This document shows positions 37,761-50,000 of a stretch of 64,000 nucleotides of DNA, piece after piece. Location: assembly GCA_022577435.1 (NCBI GenBank), contig JAKOON010000002.1:12992184-13056183 (forward strand), given 5' to 3'. How positions within the stretch are numbered: position 1 is the first letter of the stretch; every line of letters begins with the position of its first letter. The notes below the pieces were generated by a model that worked only from the letters and a program-made list of their open reading frames with translations, was not told the origin of the DNA and ran no database searches. Source of the DNA: Embiotoca jacksoni. Taxonomy: Eukaryota; Chordata; Actinopteri; Embiotocidae. The translations under genes were made by a program, and so were the position numbers.

Positions 37761-39675
37761 CCCGGAAAACACCGCAAGGGGTGTGTGTGTGTGTGTGACT
37801 AGTGAGGATCATACCCTTTAACACCCACCCCCACCCCCTCCTCCAAGAGTCCCTCTCTCACTATATAAAGGCAGGTCAGATGGATTAATTTCAAGGGTTC
37901 TGTCACCGGGGAAATTAGCCTTCATTATCCAAGCCCCATTCCCACCTAAACCCTCAGAGAATATTCCTGGTGAATAATGCATGGTGATTATGGAAATCCG
38001 ACAGTATGATACACCTCTGCCTAACTGGGAACAACATGATGGAAGTTTTGGAAATTCCTGAAGTCCCAAAGATTTAAAGTTTGATTACATGAATTGAACT
38101 GACAAGGTCATTCAGTGTAAAACACGCATATAATCCACAGCTGTCTAATTGATTTTGTCCACGGTAGCCCCATGTTGTTCCCAATCATGTTATCCTTTCG
38201 ATATAGTGACCTGATTGGAATATTTTCATCACATATAGTTTTAAATGAAAGTGAAAGTAAAAGTAAATTGTGATTTGTATTTCACGGGGATCACCTGGAT
38301 CCCCCACCAATTACGTCGAGAATCACGGATGACACAGCAAACACAAGTTGGCGAGGAGAAGTCAGCCAGCTGGCCTTCAGCGCCACCGTGTGGTCAATTC
38401 AAAACAGCAGAATCATGTTTTCATTCTCAGGCCAGATTCATTCACTTGGAGTAGATCCCATAGGGATTGTTTAACCTCTGGTCTGAATCGTAGAGGGGCA
38501 ACACTTTCTGTGTTAAGGTGCTGACACTGCCACAAAAAGTTGTTTTTCCTGAACTCTGGCCCGGCTTTATACAATTGTTGGCTCGACCATATTTCATCAA
38601 ATGAGGATAAACCACCAGGATTTGCATCATTTAATGTTTGAGGAGGTCTTAAAACACAAAACGCTGAATTTGGGAGGGATTAAAAAACATAAATATATGC
38701 TATAATGATAAATAAAGTTTCATATTTACTATCTTTACAGCTTTTTGGTAAATAGTTGTGCATATGTTTATGTAGGCTATTTATTGTTTGTTTGTTTTTT
38801 ATTTCAAGCAAAGCTCTCAGGTAAAAACATTTCCCTGCACCTGTAAGGCCTACATGTTGTATGCTGCAAAATAAAGGTTTTGAGTCTTGAGTATAATAAT
38901 GATTGTAAAATAAAATAATCCATTTGACACAATTAACATTTAAACCAATAACATCAACAAAAACACACAGCAGGGCTCTCCATCAACCTGAAACCACACA
39001 CTGCATCTCTGTTACATGTGTCCTATGCAAATGCATTTGAAAACAAATAGAAACAAGTACTGGTAACCACTTTATAATACATTAAACTATGTTATGGCAT
39101 ATAACTCAAGATACAGTAAACATTCTATTGGAAACTATACTTTAAATAATGAAGATTTATTTAATGTGTTCTGATATCACCATAAATTCTCAACAAGGAA
39201 TAAAAGTCTGTAAATTATTTTTCTTACCCAAAGAGTAAAACAGTTGAAAAAAAACAAGTAGAGCTTTCTGAGACTATGTTTAATTCTATGGATAATCAAT
39301 ATTATGTGGCCTTTAAGAATTTTTTTCAAATCAGGATATTTTGACTGCTTTGAATTTGGCCAAGTTCAAATCTCTGATAATTCCCATTCTTTGCGGACAA
39401 CTCGGCCTATATAATACTTGGCACACATAATTTGAAAACTAAAGTTGTAGCCTACATCTAAAAGTCTACATTTCAGAGGGGATGTTATCTTTTTTTTATT
39501 ATTCCAAGACAGTTGCTTGACAGCTATTACTACCAATGAAGATTTTACAGAAAAGCACAATATAAGCTTATAAAATGCCAAAAAGAGTAAACCGGTGGTT
39601 CTCAAACAAAAGCTGAGAACCTAGATGTCTATGGGTGGCTGCATCAAATATATTTCCCATCTAATAGTCTCAGAT

Positions 39676-39717
<42 letters not shown>

Positions 39718-39819
39718 CGTGAGGCTTGATAAGGTAAAAAAAAAAATCATGACATAATTCACAAAACCGCAAAGATTAGAGAAAAGTCCACAATAAGATA
39801 ACATTAATACAAAAATGTG
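37761..39819. other. cdk16-p4htm intergenic spacer
   Basis: No gene seen. The stretch becomes AT-rich from about 38640 and holds a 29-base poly-T tract (39680-39708). It separates the two divergent CpG-rich 5' regions. Confidence 0.6.
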
Positions 39820-40295
39820 TATCGGGCGTTGGCCATTAGAGGGCGCTAGTGGTTTACCGCGGCCCCCGAAGCGGCTGCTTCTTCGGTCGTGACTCGTTAG
39901 CTTGTCCGTCTTGTTGTTAGGCAGGTTGTCAGGGGCAGCGCATCAGTTAGCTAACGCGGGATTAAAGGACTCGAGTAAATGATGACACATTTATTTATCA
40001 CAGAATACGACCGTCGGCACACCTGCACTGTCGCTCGAAGTTGCCCCGTCTGCTCGGGTGAAAGCAGCAGAGACGTCAGCGTCGCTTTTTATCGAAACGG
40101 CCAAAGGTTTGGAGTCGGGTTTGCTCCGTAGCGAGCCAGCGAGGTTTGCTGACATCTTAGCAGCAAAGTAACGTTGTCAGACGGGCCTTATCTGATTTGA
40201 GTTTTTGCAGCCACGTGACACAGTAAATCTCTATATCCCTAGATTTATTTATTTTTTCATTGCTATTGGTTTTGCGCAACAACAACAAAAAAAAA
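39820..40295 (+). promoter_or_regulatory. p4htm: p4htm promoter/5' UTR, CpG-rich
   Basis: The 450 bases before the p4htm ATG are clearly richer in CpG (clusters at 39824-39900 and 40005-40140) than the AT-rich DNA to the left. A poly-A stretch (40287-40296) directly abuts the ATG, giving a strong purine context. No TATA box in a usual position is obvious. cdk16 starts about 2.5 kb away on the other strand, so the two genes are head to head. Confidence 0.5.
39833..39849 (+). promoter_or_regulatory. Candidate CTCF binding site
   Basis: The sequence CCATTAGAGGGCGCTAG fits the CTCF core (CCASYAGRKGGCRS) except at the fourth base. It sits at the left edge of the p4htm CpG-rich region, between the divergent cdk16 and p4htm genes. 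Binding is inference from the motif only. Confidence 0.4.
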
Positions 40296-43200
40296 ATGGA
40301 AGACGTTCATGAAGATTTACTGGAGCGGGAAGAATCCGACGACATGCCGTCAATTCCGCCTTTCCCTTTTCGCTCCACCCGGCTGCACATCCAGAGAAGC
40401 AACGTCTGCTCCCGGGCGTATTTCGTCGTGGTCATGGTCTTCTTTCACGTGTACATCCTGAATGTCATCGCCCTGCTGCTGTACGTGCACTACAACAACG
40501 GCCCCGGGGATCTGGTCAGTGGGAACGGGGGTTCCTCGTCACCTGTCGGCGACGGCGGAAGCCCTTCGCCCGATCCCGCCGCATCTTCCGGAGAGCTGCA
40601 GGTGGAGGACTACAGCCACAGTTTCAGTCTTCCCCGCATTGAAGGGATCCGGGTGAGAAACGGGCGTGATTTCAGTATCATAGTGCATGATAAGTACCAG
40701 TAAGTAGTAAGTATCGGTACATTCAGTCAGGACGTTTTTGCTGTGAAAAGCCTTTAACAAAATGTTGCCTTATACTCTAAAAGTGATTTATAATTGCAAA
40801 AGCCCACCCTAAGGTGATATATTTAATTTAATGTGACAGAGGTGCCTATAGCCATATTCATGCATTGGAAACGTCTCCTTCCGTCTGCAGGTTGGACACA
40901 TTCAGCAAGTGTCCCTTGTGCCCGACAGAACCCACGAGATGAAGACGCTCAGTCTGAAACCTCTGCTGTTTGGTAAGTACGCTCTTGTTTTTTGTTGTTG
41001 TTGTTGTTGTTTTTTTGTGGTATGAGCTGCTGTTTGTGTATAAATTGCATTTCATTCAGATTTAGAACACAGTTTAATCACTCTCAAAGCCGTACATGCA
41101 GTATTGCAGCAATATTAACTTAAAATTCACAGATATGTACATATTCTATTAGACATCTTTTATGTCTTTGACCGCCACTGCCTGAAAGACACATTGTTGG
41201 TGATTGATGATCCTTTGTAAACCAGCTGGCGATATATTTTTCTTCCATAACAACTTGTTTGGACATGATTTTTTTTTCTTTTTTTTCTAAACTACATGAA
41301 TTATTTACAGTTGTAGGCTTATGGTTACATTCTACATACTATCCGCTAACCATAGCTGCATGATGCTTCTTTCACAATTCAGTTATTTTGGATATTCTAA
41401 CTGAACACATAATCCTAGTTCCTGCATCGGTGGTGTTTCCATTTGCGTGCAGCTGCCATCAGGTCCTTGTCTTGTCTTTGCCAGGCGTAAGCCTTGTTGA
41501 CCACCAGGCGCTCCCCCTGCACTGCGCCTGTTATTATGAAGGTGCCGCCTTGTGGGTGTTGCCGCGTCATGTTCCTTACACAGGTGGCATCCCTCTCCAG
41601 CCACAGCTGAATGCGGTGGCGGATTTGCCCACCTAACAAAGATCCATACTTCAGAACGTGCAGTTTAGCAGTCAATGAGAACTGAGATAGACTGACTGGA
41701 CTATATTTGAGCCTTGCCAGACGTAGTTTCACAACTGGGAAGACAGAAGATAAACACAAAGCCTGAATGATGACATCTCTCTATAAAACAATGCACTCAT
41801 GTCTAATTATTTTAAACAAGAATAAGTGCTGAGAAGGATTATAGGTAGAACAATCCTGGTACTCACCAAAATCACTCCGACAAAATGTCTCCAGTGTATC
41901 TTTTGAAGATGATGTCTCCTCCAGCTCACAGTCCCGACAGCTTGCCTGAGGCACTGAAATAGTCAAACCACTAATTGAATCATTTGTTGAATGAGGTCAA
42001 CTCAAGCATGTGTTTCTGCTTGTTCAGTTTTTCACCTCCTCGCCCTGCTGTGTGAACAGTGGTGTTGGTGACGGAGGAGATACACATGAGATGGTCTGCG
42101 GGATACTGGTCACACCGCAGAATTTCGGGCCAGGGGTAACCATAGCAACTCATGATTGGTGCGCAGCTGTCCCGTACAGATTCACACAAACTCCTGCAGG
42201 GTGAAATAAACCTGATAAAGAAGAGATGGAGAAGGGACATGAGCAGCAATGAATAGATGAAAGGATTTGAATCAGTAACATAGTGGTGGAGAGCACACAA
42301 AACTTGACAGAAAATGGCTTTTGAAAATCACAATTCCTACAAAAAGTCAGATTTCTTGAAATATAAACTATATGAATTGACCATATAAAAAACATTTTGT
42401 GTAGTCTTACCTGTCAAGGCAGATGGGAGTGAAGAGAGAGCAGAGGAAGATGCGGGCACCAGGGTGACACTCTCTGGCAAGTAGTGGCAACCAGCTGGCA
42501 CTCTGTTGTACAGCCTCAGCTGGAGTCTCGTGGCCCAGCAGGTTGGGCATCCTCATGGTGTCGTAGCCAATGTTTTGGCACAAGGCCATGCCCGACGGGA
42601 TAGGGACACAGTGAGAGGAGCTGCGGGGTTCCCAAAGTCCCCCTTCACTGATAGAATGTGTGGACCTAAAGTTAGTCATAGCCGTACCAGGGTCTCCCCA
42701 CACCTCACCATCCTCTCCTGCTGCAATTCCTGCTTTAGAAACCAGAGTATCTCCAAATCCAGTTTCACTTGTTCTGTCACTGCCTTTGTTCTTTACTCCA
42801 GATCGAACCCTACCCTCTGCCCTCACTCGTCCCTCCAGTCCTCCCCTTACTCTACCAGGACTCAGCGCTAATGGGCTGCTTGGCCCAGCAAGCAGAAGGA
42901 GGAATAGTAGGGAGGCTGAATGGAAGGACATTGTGGATATAAAATGAGGACAGAGCACTGCAGTTATCCTGGGACAGAGGTCAGAAAGCAGGAGAAATCC
43001 TGAAGTTTGTCTCTTGAGTAAATAATGGTGTCTGTGTGAAAGTAGAGGGGAGGACAGCAGAATAGGTGTATTTATAGTGGGCGGAAACAGATTTGCATAG
43101 GAAGGGCTATGGGGAGGTGTAGAGAACAGTAGGGAGAAGGGGTGGGGTACATGTTAAAGTGTTAAGAGAGTTGTGGATCCACTTCTATTCATGAGGGAGT

Positions 43201-46132
43201 TTAGGTGTATTTGACAGAGTGCACAATTAGTAACAAATATTTTTTAATATTTTTGTGCCTACAGCTTGAATTGAGGAAGATGGTGGTTCTTATGTAATGA
43301 GACTCTTGACGAGTGAAACCTTTCCAACCCACATTTTCTTCCAACCCACACTTAATTACCCTGTCCCGCCCTGACCTCTTTGCTTTTTGCAAATGTTTTG
43401 ATCCTGTTCTCCTCCTAAGATTCGATTTGTTATGAATACTTATAGCTCAGAAGAAAGTGAAGATTCCAGTCAAAGTAAAGAGACAAAGTGCCCATGGGTT
43501 GAGGTCATTACTGAACCATAAACCTTCAAGAGAAGTTCATCAAAAAGTCTCTTAAAGTGACAGAACATGTGAAACCTGTATTCAGACACTTGCATATGTA
43601 GAAGTGCACACTGTGTATGCATTTGTATGTGTGTGAACATGCACATAGGATACGAACAAAATTGGTGTTGTCCTGCTGTGTAGCCATGGCCTGATTCTTG
43701 TTCAGACAAGCAGGTCACTTCCTTTCCGGGGGAGAAAGAGAGACATCGGTGGGAGGGAGAAGAGGAAGGCTCAGTGCCCCTTCATTCATATCAGTTATCC
43801 AGATTAATGAGGCTTGACTGGACAATAGGAATTAACCAAGGGTACAGTGTAAAAGACACGGGTGACAAACAAGGCCTCTACTGTACAAGCAGCCAACCTG
43901 CTGGAAGCCTTTTATTAGGAGGGATTGCTGTTTGGATTTCTGGAAGAAAACAGGAGGAAATTATGAAACAGTACTTTGTGCCCTCACACTGTATCTGTGT
44001 TCATTGAATGCATCTAAGACAATACATCTTTGGGCTTTTTGCTGGTGTAACTCATTTTTTTAGGGAACGTGAGTAGACCTATTGAAAAACATAACAGATT
44101 CCAAAAATAGAGTTTCAAATAAAGGATGAAGGACTGTTTTATGTGGGATGTTTTGGTGCAACATCACCAGTAAGTATAGTCAGTGTAAATGTGAATGAGT
44201 GCACCAAATTGTGATTGGGTTACTACTTTGTGCTGATTGAAATGAGCAGTTATTGACTCCCAGAAGCCTGCACTGCCTAACCCTTCCGGTAGAAGCCCAG
44301 TATTGTCACTCGTTAAAACTGCCTATGGGATAGGATGTAACACTAATGACTAACTGTGACCGAGGGGAATAGCTTGTACTCATTATATACACAGTCTATA
44401 TACACTGTCACTAAGTGTTGCTGTGTTAAACACCTACAAAGCATCAACAAATACAGGTATTATTACATTACATTTGCTTTAGCTTCCTTTTGACACAGTT
44501 AATTGTAATGTAATATTAGAACCTATATTTAACTCTTTATTCCTGCAGTCTGGAGCAATACAACATGAAAATTATTTTTTTATTCTCGGAACTTATGAAA
44601 ATATGAAGTACTGAAAAGGATTTTATTGAAATTACTTTAGCCTTTATTGGAATGCGTTGATCAGACGAGCTCAAACTTTCCCTGATAGGTTTTGTCAGGC
44701 TATCTAAATAATCATTTTAGTCGTCTGACAGATCAAGCCGGCACTGTTAACAGAAATCAGTCACTCACCAGTTCAGGTGTGCAACAAAGAGGTTGTGAGC
44801 GTGAAACTTTCACACTAGAAATTAAAAAAAAAAAAAAACATTTAAGTGATAGAAGAGGCATCAGTAATTATCAATATCCAAATGAACAAACAGAGTTCCA
44901 GTTTATTTGCTTTTTTATCTCTCGGTGGCTTTACTGCTAACAGTCATGTGTAACGTGTGAGTCATTATGAACTGTAGTCAATCTATGAACAAACTCTGAA
45001 TCTCAATCACACTTTGCATGTTTTTACGTACCTAATCTCTACAATTGTATCCTTGATCCTCACTTGGCTCTTCGAGATAATTTGTGATTTGAACAACCTG
45101 TGACTGAGTTAAGGTGTCGTAAGATTGTATTTCTAATGGGGAAATTGAAGACTCTGTGATTTAGGTATTTGAAAAAAATGTGTCCGCATTTCACACAGCA
45201 TTTAGCCACACATGCCAAAGGCTGTACCATGTCCTTACATTGGCCGCTGTTGTCTTTTTCCTTGTCAGAGATCCCTGGCTTCCTGACAGAAGAGGAGTGC
45301 CGTGTGGTGGTGCAGCTGGCTCAGCTCAAGGGTCTGATGGACAGCCAGGCGACAGCACCAAGCCAGGGACAAGAGCAGTCAAACCCGCCATTGCTTTCTC
45401 TCAGCACAGACGAGGTCTTCAGTCTGTTGGACTTGAACCAAGATGGGCTGCTTCAGAAGCAGGAGGTAACAAGAGAGAAACATCGTGCATCTATATTCCA
45501 TATAGCTGCAGGAGGAAAGTAGATTTCCAGAAAATCCATTTCAAGCAATGAAAAATACAATGAATTGTCTGAACATCATATGCTTTTTGTTGAAAGGAGA
45601 AAAAACATTGTGGTCTCTCCTTTAGATTGTGAGTCATTCACGCTCTCGGGATGGAACTTGGTTGAGCCCAGACAACCTGAGGCAGATACTGACTGGTCTG
45701 GAAGCGTGCCCAACAGGTCTGTGCTCCTGTGGTTCATGTGTGTCAGGACATTTGTGAATGTTCTGAGTTATTTCATTTAGGAAAGAACATCAAGTTAAGG
45801 CTCCTAACTAAAGGAATTTATAAGGCACAGTAGAAACTGAATGTGTAATAATTTCATCTTTTAACCATGAAAAATGAAAAAAGGTACCATTATTCTTTCA
45901 GAAATGTGATCAGGCTCTTTAGGAAGCACATTTGAAAATGCCGAAGGAGTTAGAAAAGTTTCCAGAACAAATGCAGGCACTGATTTTACTTTTGTTTTTT
46001 AGACTACATGAAATATGTCCTCTGGTTTCTCTGCTTCCAACACACTTACACCTTCTTAACTGAGTGGTTCAAGATGAAAACGTCGGATTCAAATGTGTAG
46101 CTGGTAGATATACTACATTAGTCTCCTCTCCT

Positions 46133-46215
<83 letters not shown>

Positions 46216-49034
46216 CAGTGACAGTGCAGTAAATGGCTGACGGGTGGCTGTGATTGCGTGCAAGTCTTTGTGAGTGGCAAGGCAGGAAGAGGAGTGACAC
46301 CGTTTTGACCTGACGCCATTGTGTCAGGCGTTGTACACGTCCCGGTCCGGATGTGCCTCGTCCTATCTCATTAAAAACTGATTATTCTCCAACCCCTTTC
46401 CTTAATTTTCCCCCGGATACCCTGTATCCCCCAACTCCCTCCTCCACACTCTCTGGTTAGCCCACCGCCCCCTCCCCAGCCACCTCTTCACTGGCTCCCC
46501 AGAGTTATTGTTGCGGCTGGGGCGCGGCCTCCCGGGGGAACTGATGGGAGCCAGACAATCATTCAGCTGAGAGTAACAGCACGCGGTTGGACAAAGAGGG
46601 AAGAAATGGAGGAAAACGGAGAGGAGGGAGGCTGTTGTAGCCTGCTGTTCACTGTACAATAATTCAAGTGAAAATCAAACTCCATTGGAATCACGATACT
46701 GCATAACTGACGGACCGGTTTAATAATTTGTCTACTTCGGTTTGTGTGTCTGGCAGGGATGCTATCTTTGGGGGACTTCAGGCGTGTTTATGATATGTCC
46801 CAACGTCCAGGACAACAGCGCAGTGGGAAGCTCCACGGTCAGTTCAAACAGAGGAGCAAGCATACGTGGCTTTATCAATGTCCAGGATCTCACCACGTGC
46901 TGCGCACGCTCAGAAACAGGTCACTACCTACGCACACTCTTTGCCGTGCCCCTCGTGACCCACACAACTGTAACTGAAACGTTCTCCTTTCTTTTTCTCA
47001 GAGTGATCGGTCTGACACGTCTGCCCTCTGCATTGGTTGAACTGAGTGAACCGCTGCAGGTAATTCGCTATGAGAACGGAGACTTCAGTAATGCCCACCA
47101 TGACAGCAGCCTGTCCCGCTCAGAGACGACCTGTGCACACACGCGTCTGGCAGGAAACACGTCTGCTCTCGCAGAGGTCTCCTGCAGGTATGTGTATTTT
47201 CTGTGAAGTTTTGATATTTTAGAAGTGCTTTAATTATACAGCCAGGACAACCTTAATTATCTCCAAATCGGCTTAGCTTAGTCGTTATCACTTTGAGTGA
47301 TTACAAACATTTATAATGGATGATGCAATATTTAAACGGGAGTTTTTTGTTTTTAATAGCGAGTTGTGGCACGATCGGTTTTAGGCACTAATTTATTTGT
47401 TGTCAATGTTTAAATTATATAATTGTATTGAAGTTGTCATTGCTTTTGGGGGTTAGTCAAAGTGTTTGTGCATTAAACAAATTAGTGTCCCTTTTGGTTA
47501 CGGGGAGACATTTTTCACAATTGTCTGTATTTGTTGCTCCCTCTCGTTCTATCCCAGGTATCTTACAGTGTCGTTCTACCTCAGCTCAGTAGATGAAGGT
47601 GGTGAAACCACCTTTCCCGTGGCAGACAATCGTACCTATGAGGAGCAGGTAAATGTGCTCTCACAATCGACAGCCTTGAACCAGCAAAGCCTCTCTTCTC
47701 TTCCCGCTGTGAGATGACAATTATATGACCTTTCTGCTTCTGATAATGCACACATACGATGACCTACGACGAGTAATCAGTTACTTAAGAAAAAAAAAAC
47801 ACAAGCTTAGACACAAGCTGTTTACAGTCTTGTGTGTTTTAGGCACTGTTTCAGGATGGAGTGGATTTTACAGACACTCAGGAGACATGTAGCAGAGGGA
47901 ATCTGAGAATGAAACCTACTGCTGGGACAGCTCTCCTCTGGTACAACCATCTTTCCGATGGTCAAGGTAAGAATGGAAAATCTGAATTATATCATCTGCA
48001 CAAGGTACCAAGTGAGCTGTCTGGTATCTTGATTTGAGTTCATCTATTGTTGGCAGCATTGTACATCAGCTCCGTGTCAGTAGACTTTAGGCCTGAATCC
48101 AGGGAGACGCAGACATGCAAGTGTACGTTTTTAATGCCAACTTCTCTATAGATGGTTACAGAGATGAAAACTTAGCAGATTTAACTTCTGTTATATGTAT
48201 CATTGACCTAAATTACATAAACCTTGTGAGAAGATGATCTGTTTCAGAATTTCTGAGACAAGAGCCAGTTTTGCCGATATCAGCGGACAGTCATATGATC
48301 TGCTGAAAACCTGGAGTGGAGCACATACTTAAATTGAAGTGTTCAGCTCTCACTTTTTTTGCCCTTGATTTTCCTTCTCCAGTCGTTGTGGGATCTCGGA
48401 TTACATTTTTGTCTCCTTCCACGCATTTTTCTTTGCCTGAAATGATAATATGATTGTGTTCAAGGAGACTGTGACACTCTGTCACAATACCAGGTGACTG
48501 GATGATTTTCAAAAATGACGCTGTCGGTCTGTCGTATGACTAGGGACAACGCATTTCAACAATCAAAACACCTTATTGCATATTAAAGTAACTTAATAAG
48601 GCAACAGCGTATGTCTGATGGCCAGTATGATACATTTTAATCCCGGTGATTTGCAGCTACTTTGCAAGCATGTTACTTGGTTTCACGATAGGGGCACTTC
48701 TCCATTAGCTTAAACAAAACTAAATCTTTTGATTTTCATAGAAAAGAAAAACGTAGCTGTCGTAGCTTTAAGCTTTTTATATCTTTAATACTGTTCATCT
48801 GCTCCCCCGGCTTCCTCAGGTTGGATGGGCGAGCTGGACGAGTATTCCCTGCACGGTGACTGCCCAGTCAGGCGTGGGGTGAAGTGGGTGGCCAACAGCT
48901 GGGTAAACGTGGACCCAGATCACCAGCAGCAGGCCCGCTACCAGAGACTAGTTGCTCAAAGGCATCGAGCTAAATCGGGCATAGAGGACCATTACCAATC
49001 TCTCTCACACAGTGACCTCCACCAGGATCTATAG
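40296..49034 (+). CDS. p4htm: Transmembrane prolyl 4-hydroxylase (P4H-TM), complete, 9 exons, 501 residues
   Basis: Fe(II)/2-oxoglutarate prolyl 4-hydroxylase of the ER membrane with a lumenal catalytic domain; the family has been reported to hydroxylate HIF-alpha. Exons: 40296-40652, 40891-40972, 45269-45465, 45626-45716, 46757-46919, 47002-47187, 47558-47648, 47843-47966, 48820-49034, all in consistent phase. A single membrane anchor lies at residues 41-66 (AYFVVVMVFFHVYILNVIAL and on). An EF-hand loop DLNQDGLLQKQE is at 201-212; the second EF-hand site is degenerate. The catalytic domain shows HxD as H329-H-D331, the distal iron His442 in YSLHGDC and the 2-oxoglutarate Lys452 in RGVKW. Sequons occur at NTS (exon 6) and NRT (exon 7). 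Length equals the human protein to within a residue or so. Teleosts have two paralogues and I cannot say which this is. Intron 2 houses an antisense SFRP gene. Confidence 0.95.
41415..42931 (-). CDS. Secreted frizzled-related protein, probably sizzled type; nested in p4htm intron 2
   Basis: Secreted Wnt-pathway modulator with a frizzled cysteine-rich domain (CRD) and a netrin-like domain; sizzled members inhibit tolloid/BMP1 chordinases during dorsoventral patterning. Exons: 42931-42411, 42211-42036, 41953-41867, 41734-41415 (TAG), in consistent phase, 367 residues. ATG 42931 was chosen because it begins a good signal peptide (SFHSASLLFLLLLAG). Residues 25-105 form a Gly/Arg/Ser-rich insert with three GRVR-type repeats. 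The CRD starts at Cys108 (HCVPI, LCQNIGYDTMRMPNLLGHE, ECHPGARIFLCSLFTPICLD, PCRSLCESVRDSCAPIM, RCDQYP). The netrin-like part has the CRDC..FCRSDF start and ends WKHHRCRN. Family typical length is near 300, the surplus being the insert. It is clearly SFRP; the choice of sizzled (szl) over other SFRP1/2/5-group members or crescent is tentative. Confidence 0.88.
42932..45268 (+). other. p4htm: Rest of p4htm intron 2, upstream of the nested gene
   Basis: Beyond the SFRP promoter at 43.07 kb, I see no further coding sequence up to the acceptor at 45268. Regulatory elements of the nested gene may be here, but none could be named from sequence. Confidence 0.5.
43069..43098 (-). promoter_or_regulatory. 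TATA box with upstream octamer for the nested SFRP gene
   Basis: On the minus strand, reading toward the gene, a perfect POU/octamer motif ATGCAAAT (43098-43091) is followed by a GC-box-like CCGCCC (near 43084-43079) and a TATA box TATAAATA (43076-43069). A start 25-30 bases downstream would be near 43040, giving a leader of about 110 nt before the ATG at 42931. The spacing and order are typical of a tightly regulated promoter, unlike the CpG-rich promoters of the other three genes. Confidence 0.65.
46135..46209. repeat. (GT)n microsatellite in p4htm intron 4
   Basis: About 37 uninterrupted GT units between exons 45626-45716 and 46757-46919. Confidence 0.95.
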
Positions 49035-50000
49035 CTGGGATTTTTTTTAATGACAAGACAAAGCAACCATAACTTTAAGAATTAGTCAGTCTTGCATCTA
49101 TGAACCCAGTGAAGCATGATGGACCTTTCCACAATGTCAGATGTTCTCGTCAAAAGGAAAATTGCACAAAATAGCATCACATATCTTCTCCTTTCAGTAA
49201 ATCCGTCTTGCAAGTTTGGTGAATTTTATTATCACTTTTAATATAAAATGAAAGTATGGGGGAAGAGACAGTTCATTTTTAATACATCAATTACAAATAC
49301 ACATATCTAACAGAGTAATTTGTCATTCTCTGGGAAGTCGCACCTTAAAACAATATTGCTGATTTAGAGTAGCAGATTATATACGGACATAATGAATTGA
49401 GTTGGGAAAGAAGTAGTCATGTGTAAGAGCTAAACCTGCTTACCTCCCTTTTCCATCTAGGTTTACTGGACATCTGCCCCTGTTGCAGGTCAATGTTATT
49501 TATTGTTCTGGAGTGAAAGCCTTTTGTTACAAGCCATATCACTATTCATATATGAATGTGTTCCTGAGGGAAAATTTTATGAGACTTTGTATGATTGTTC
49601 TGTTCTTCAGTTTTATTTCCAGAGTTCCGGAGCTTTTATCATGAAGTATTATTTAATAAGAGTTTAATATACCTATTGCAGATAGACAAAAGGATCACTT
49701 TTCACACTGGTTGTGCGAGGCCAGTCCTTCAGGTGTAATTCAAGCGTAGATCTTTGGAGTTCCAACTTTTGTGTTTGTCATCCTCACAAGTCAAACATAT
49801 TTATTGTCTGTGACTATTTATTTGAGTGTTATTTATTACCACTACCCAGTGATTTAAGTTAAAGTAATGCATATTTATAACAAGCTTGATGTTGCACTGA
49901 ATATGTTTCTGAATTTTATTGTGTTTTATTATATGATATAAAATATATATATATAAAGCAATGTTTTATTAGTGGTGTTGTGTGATTGGTCATGCTTGAA
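49035..50000 (+). other. p4htm: p4htm 3' untranslated region
   Basis: AT-rich sequence with no open frame follows the TAG at 49032-49034. No canonical AATAAA was noticed; the A/T-rich TATATATAAAGCAATG near 49947 followed by a GT-rich stretch (GTGGTGTTGTGTGA) is a possible poly(A) site with a variant signal. The UTR end is therefore a guess. Confidence 0.35.

Noticed and set aside
42506..42947. Plus-strand open frames of 95-121 codons
   Set aside because: They are antisense shadows of the first SFRP coding exon.
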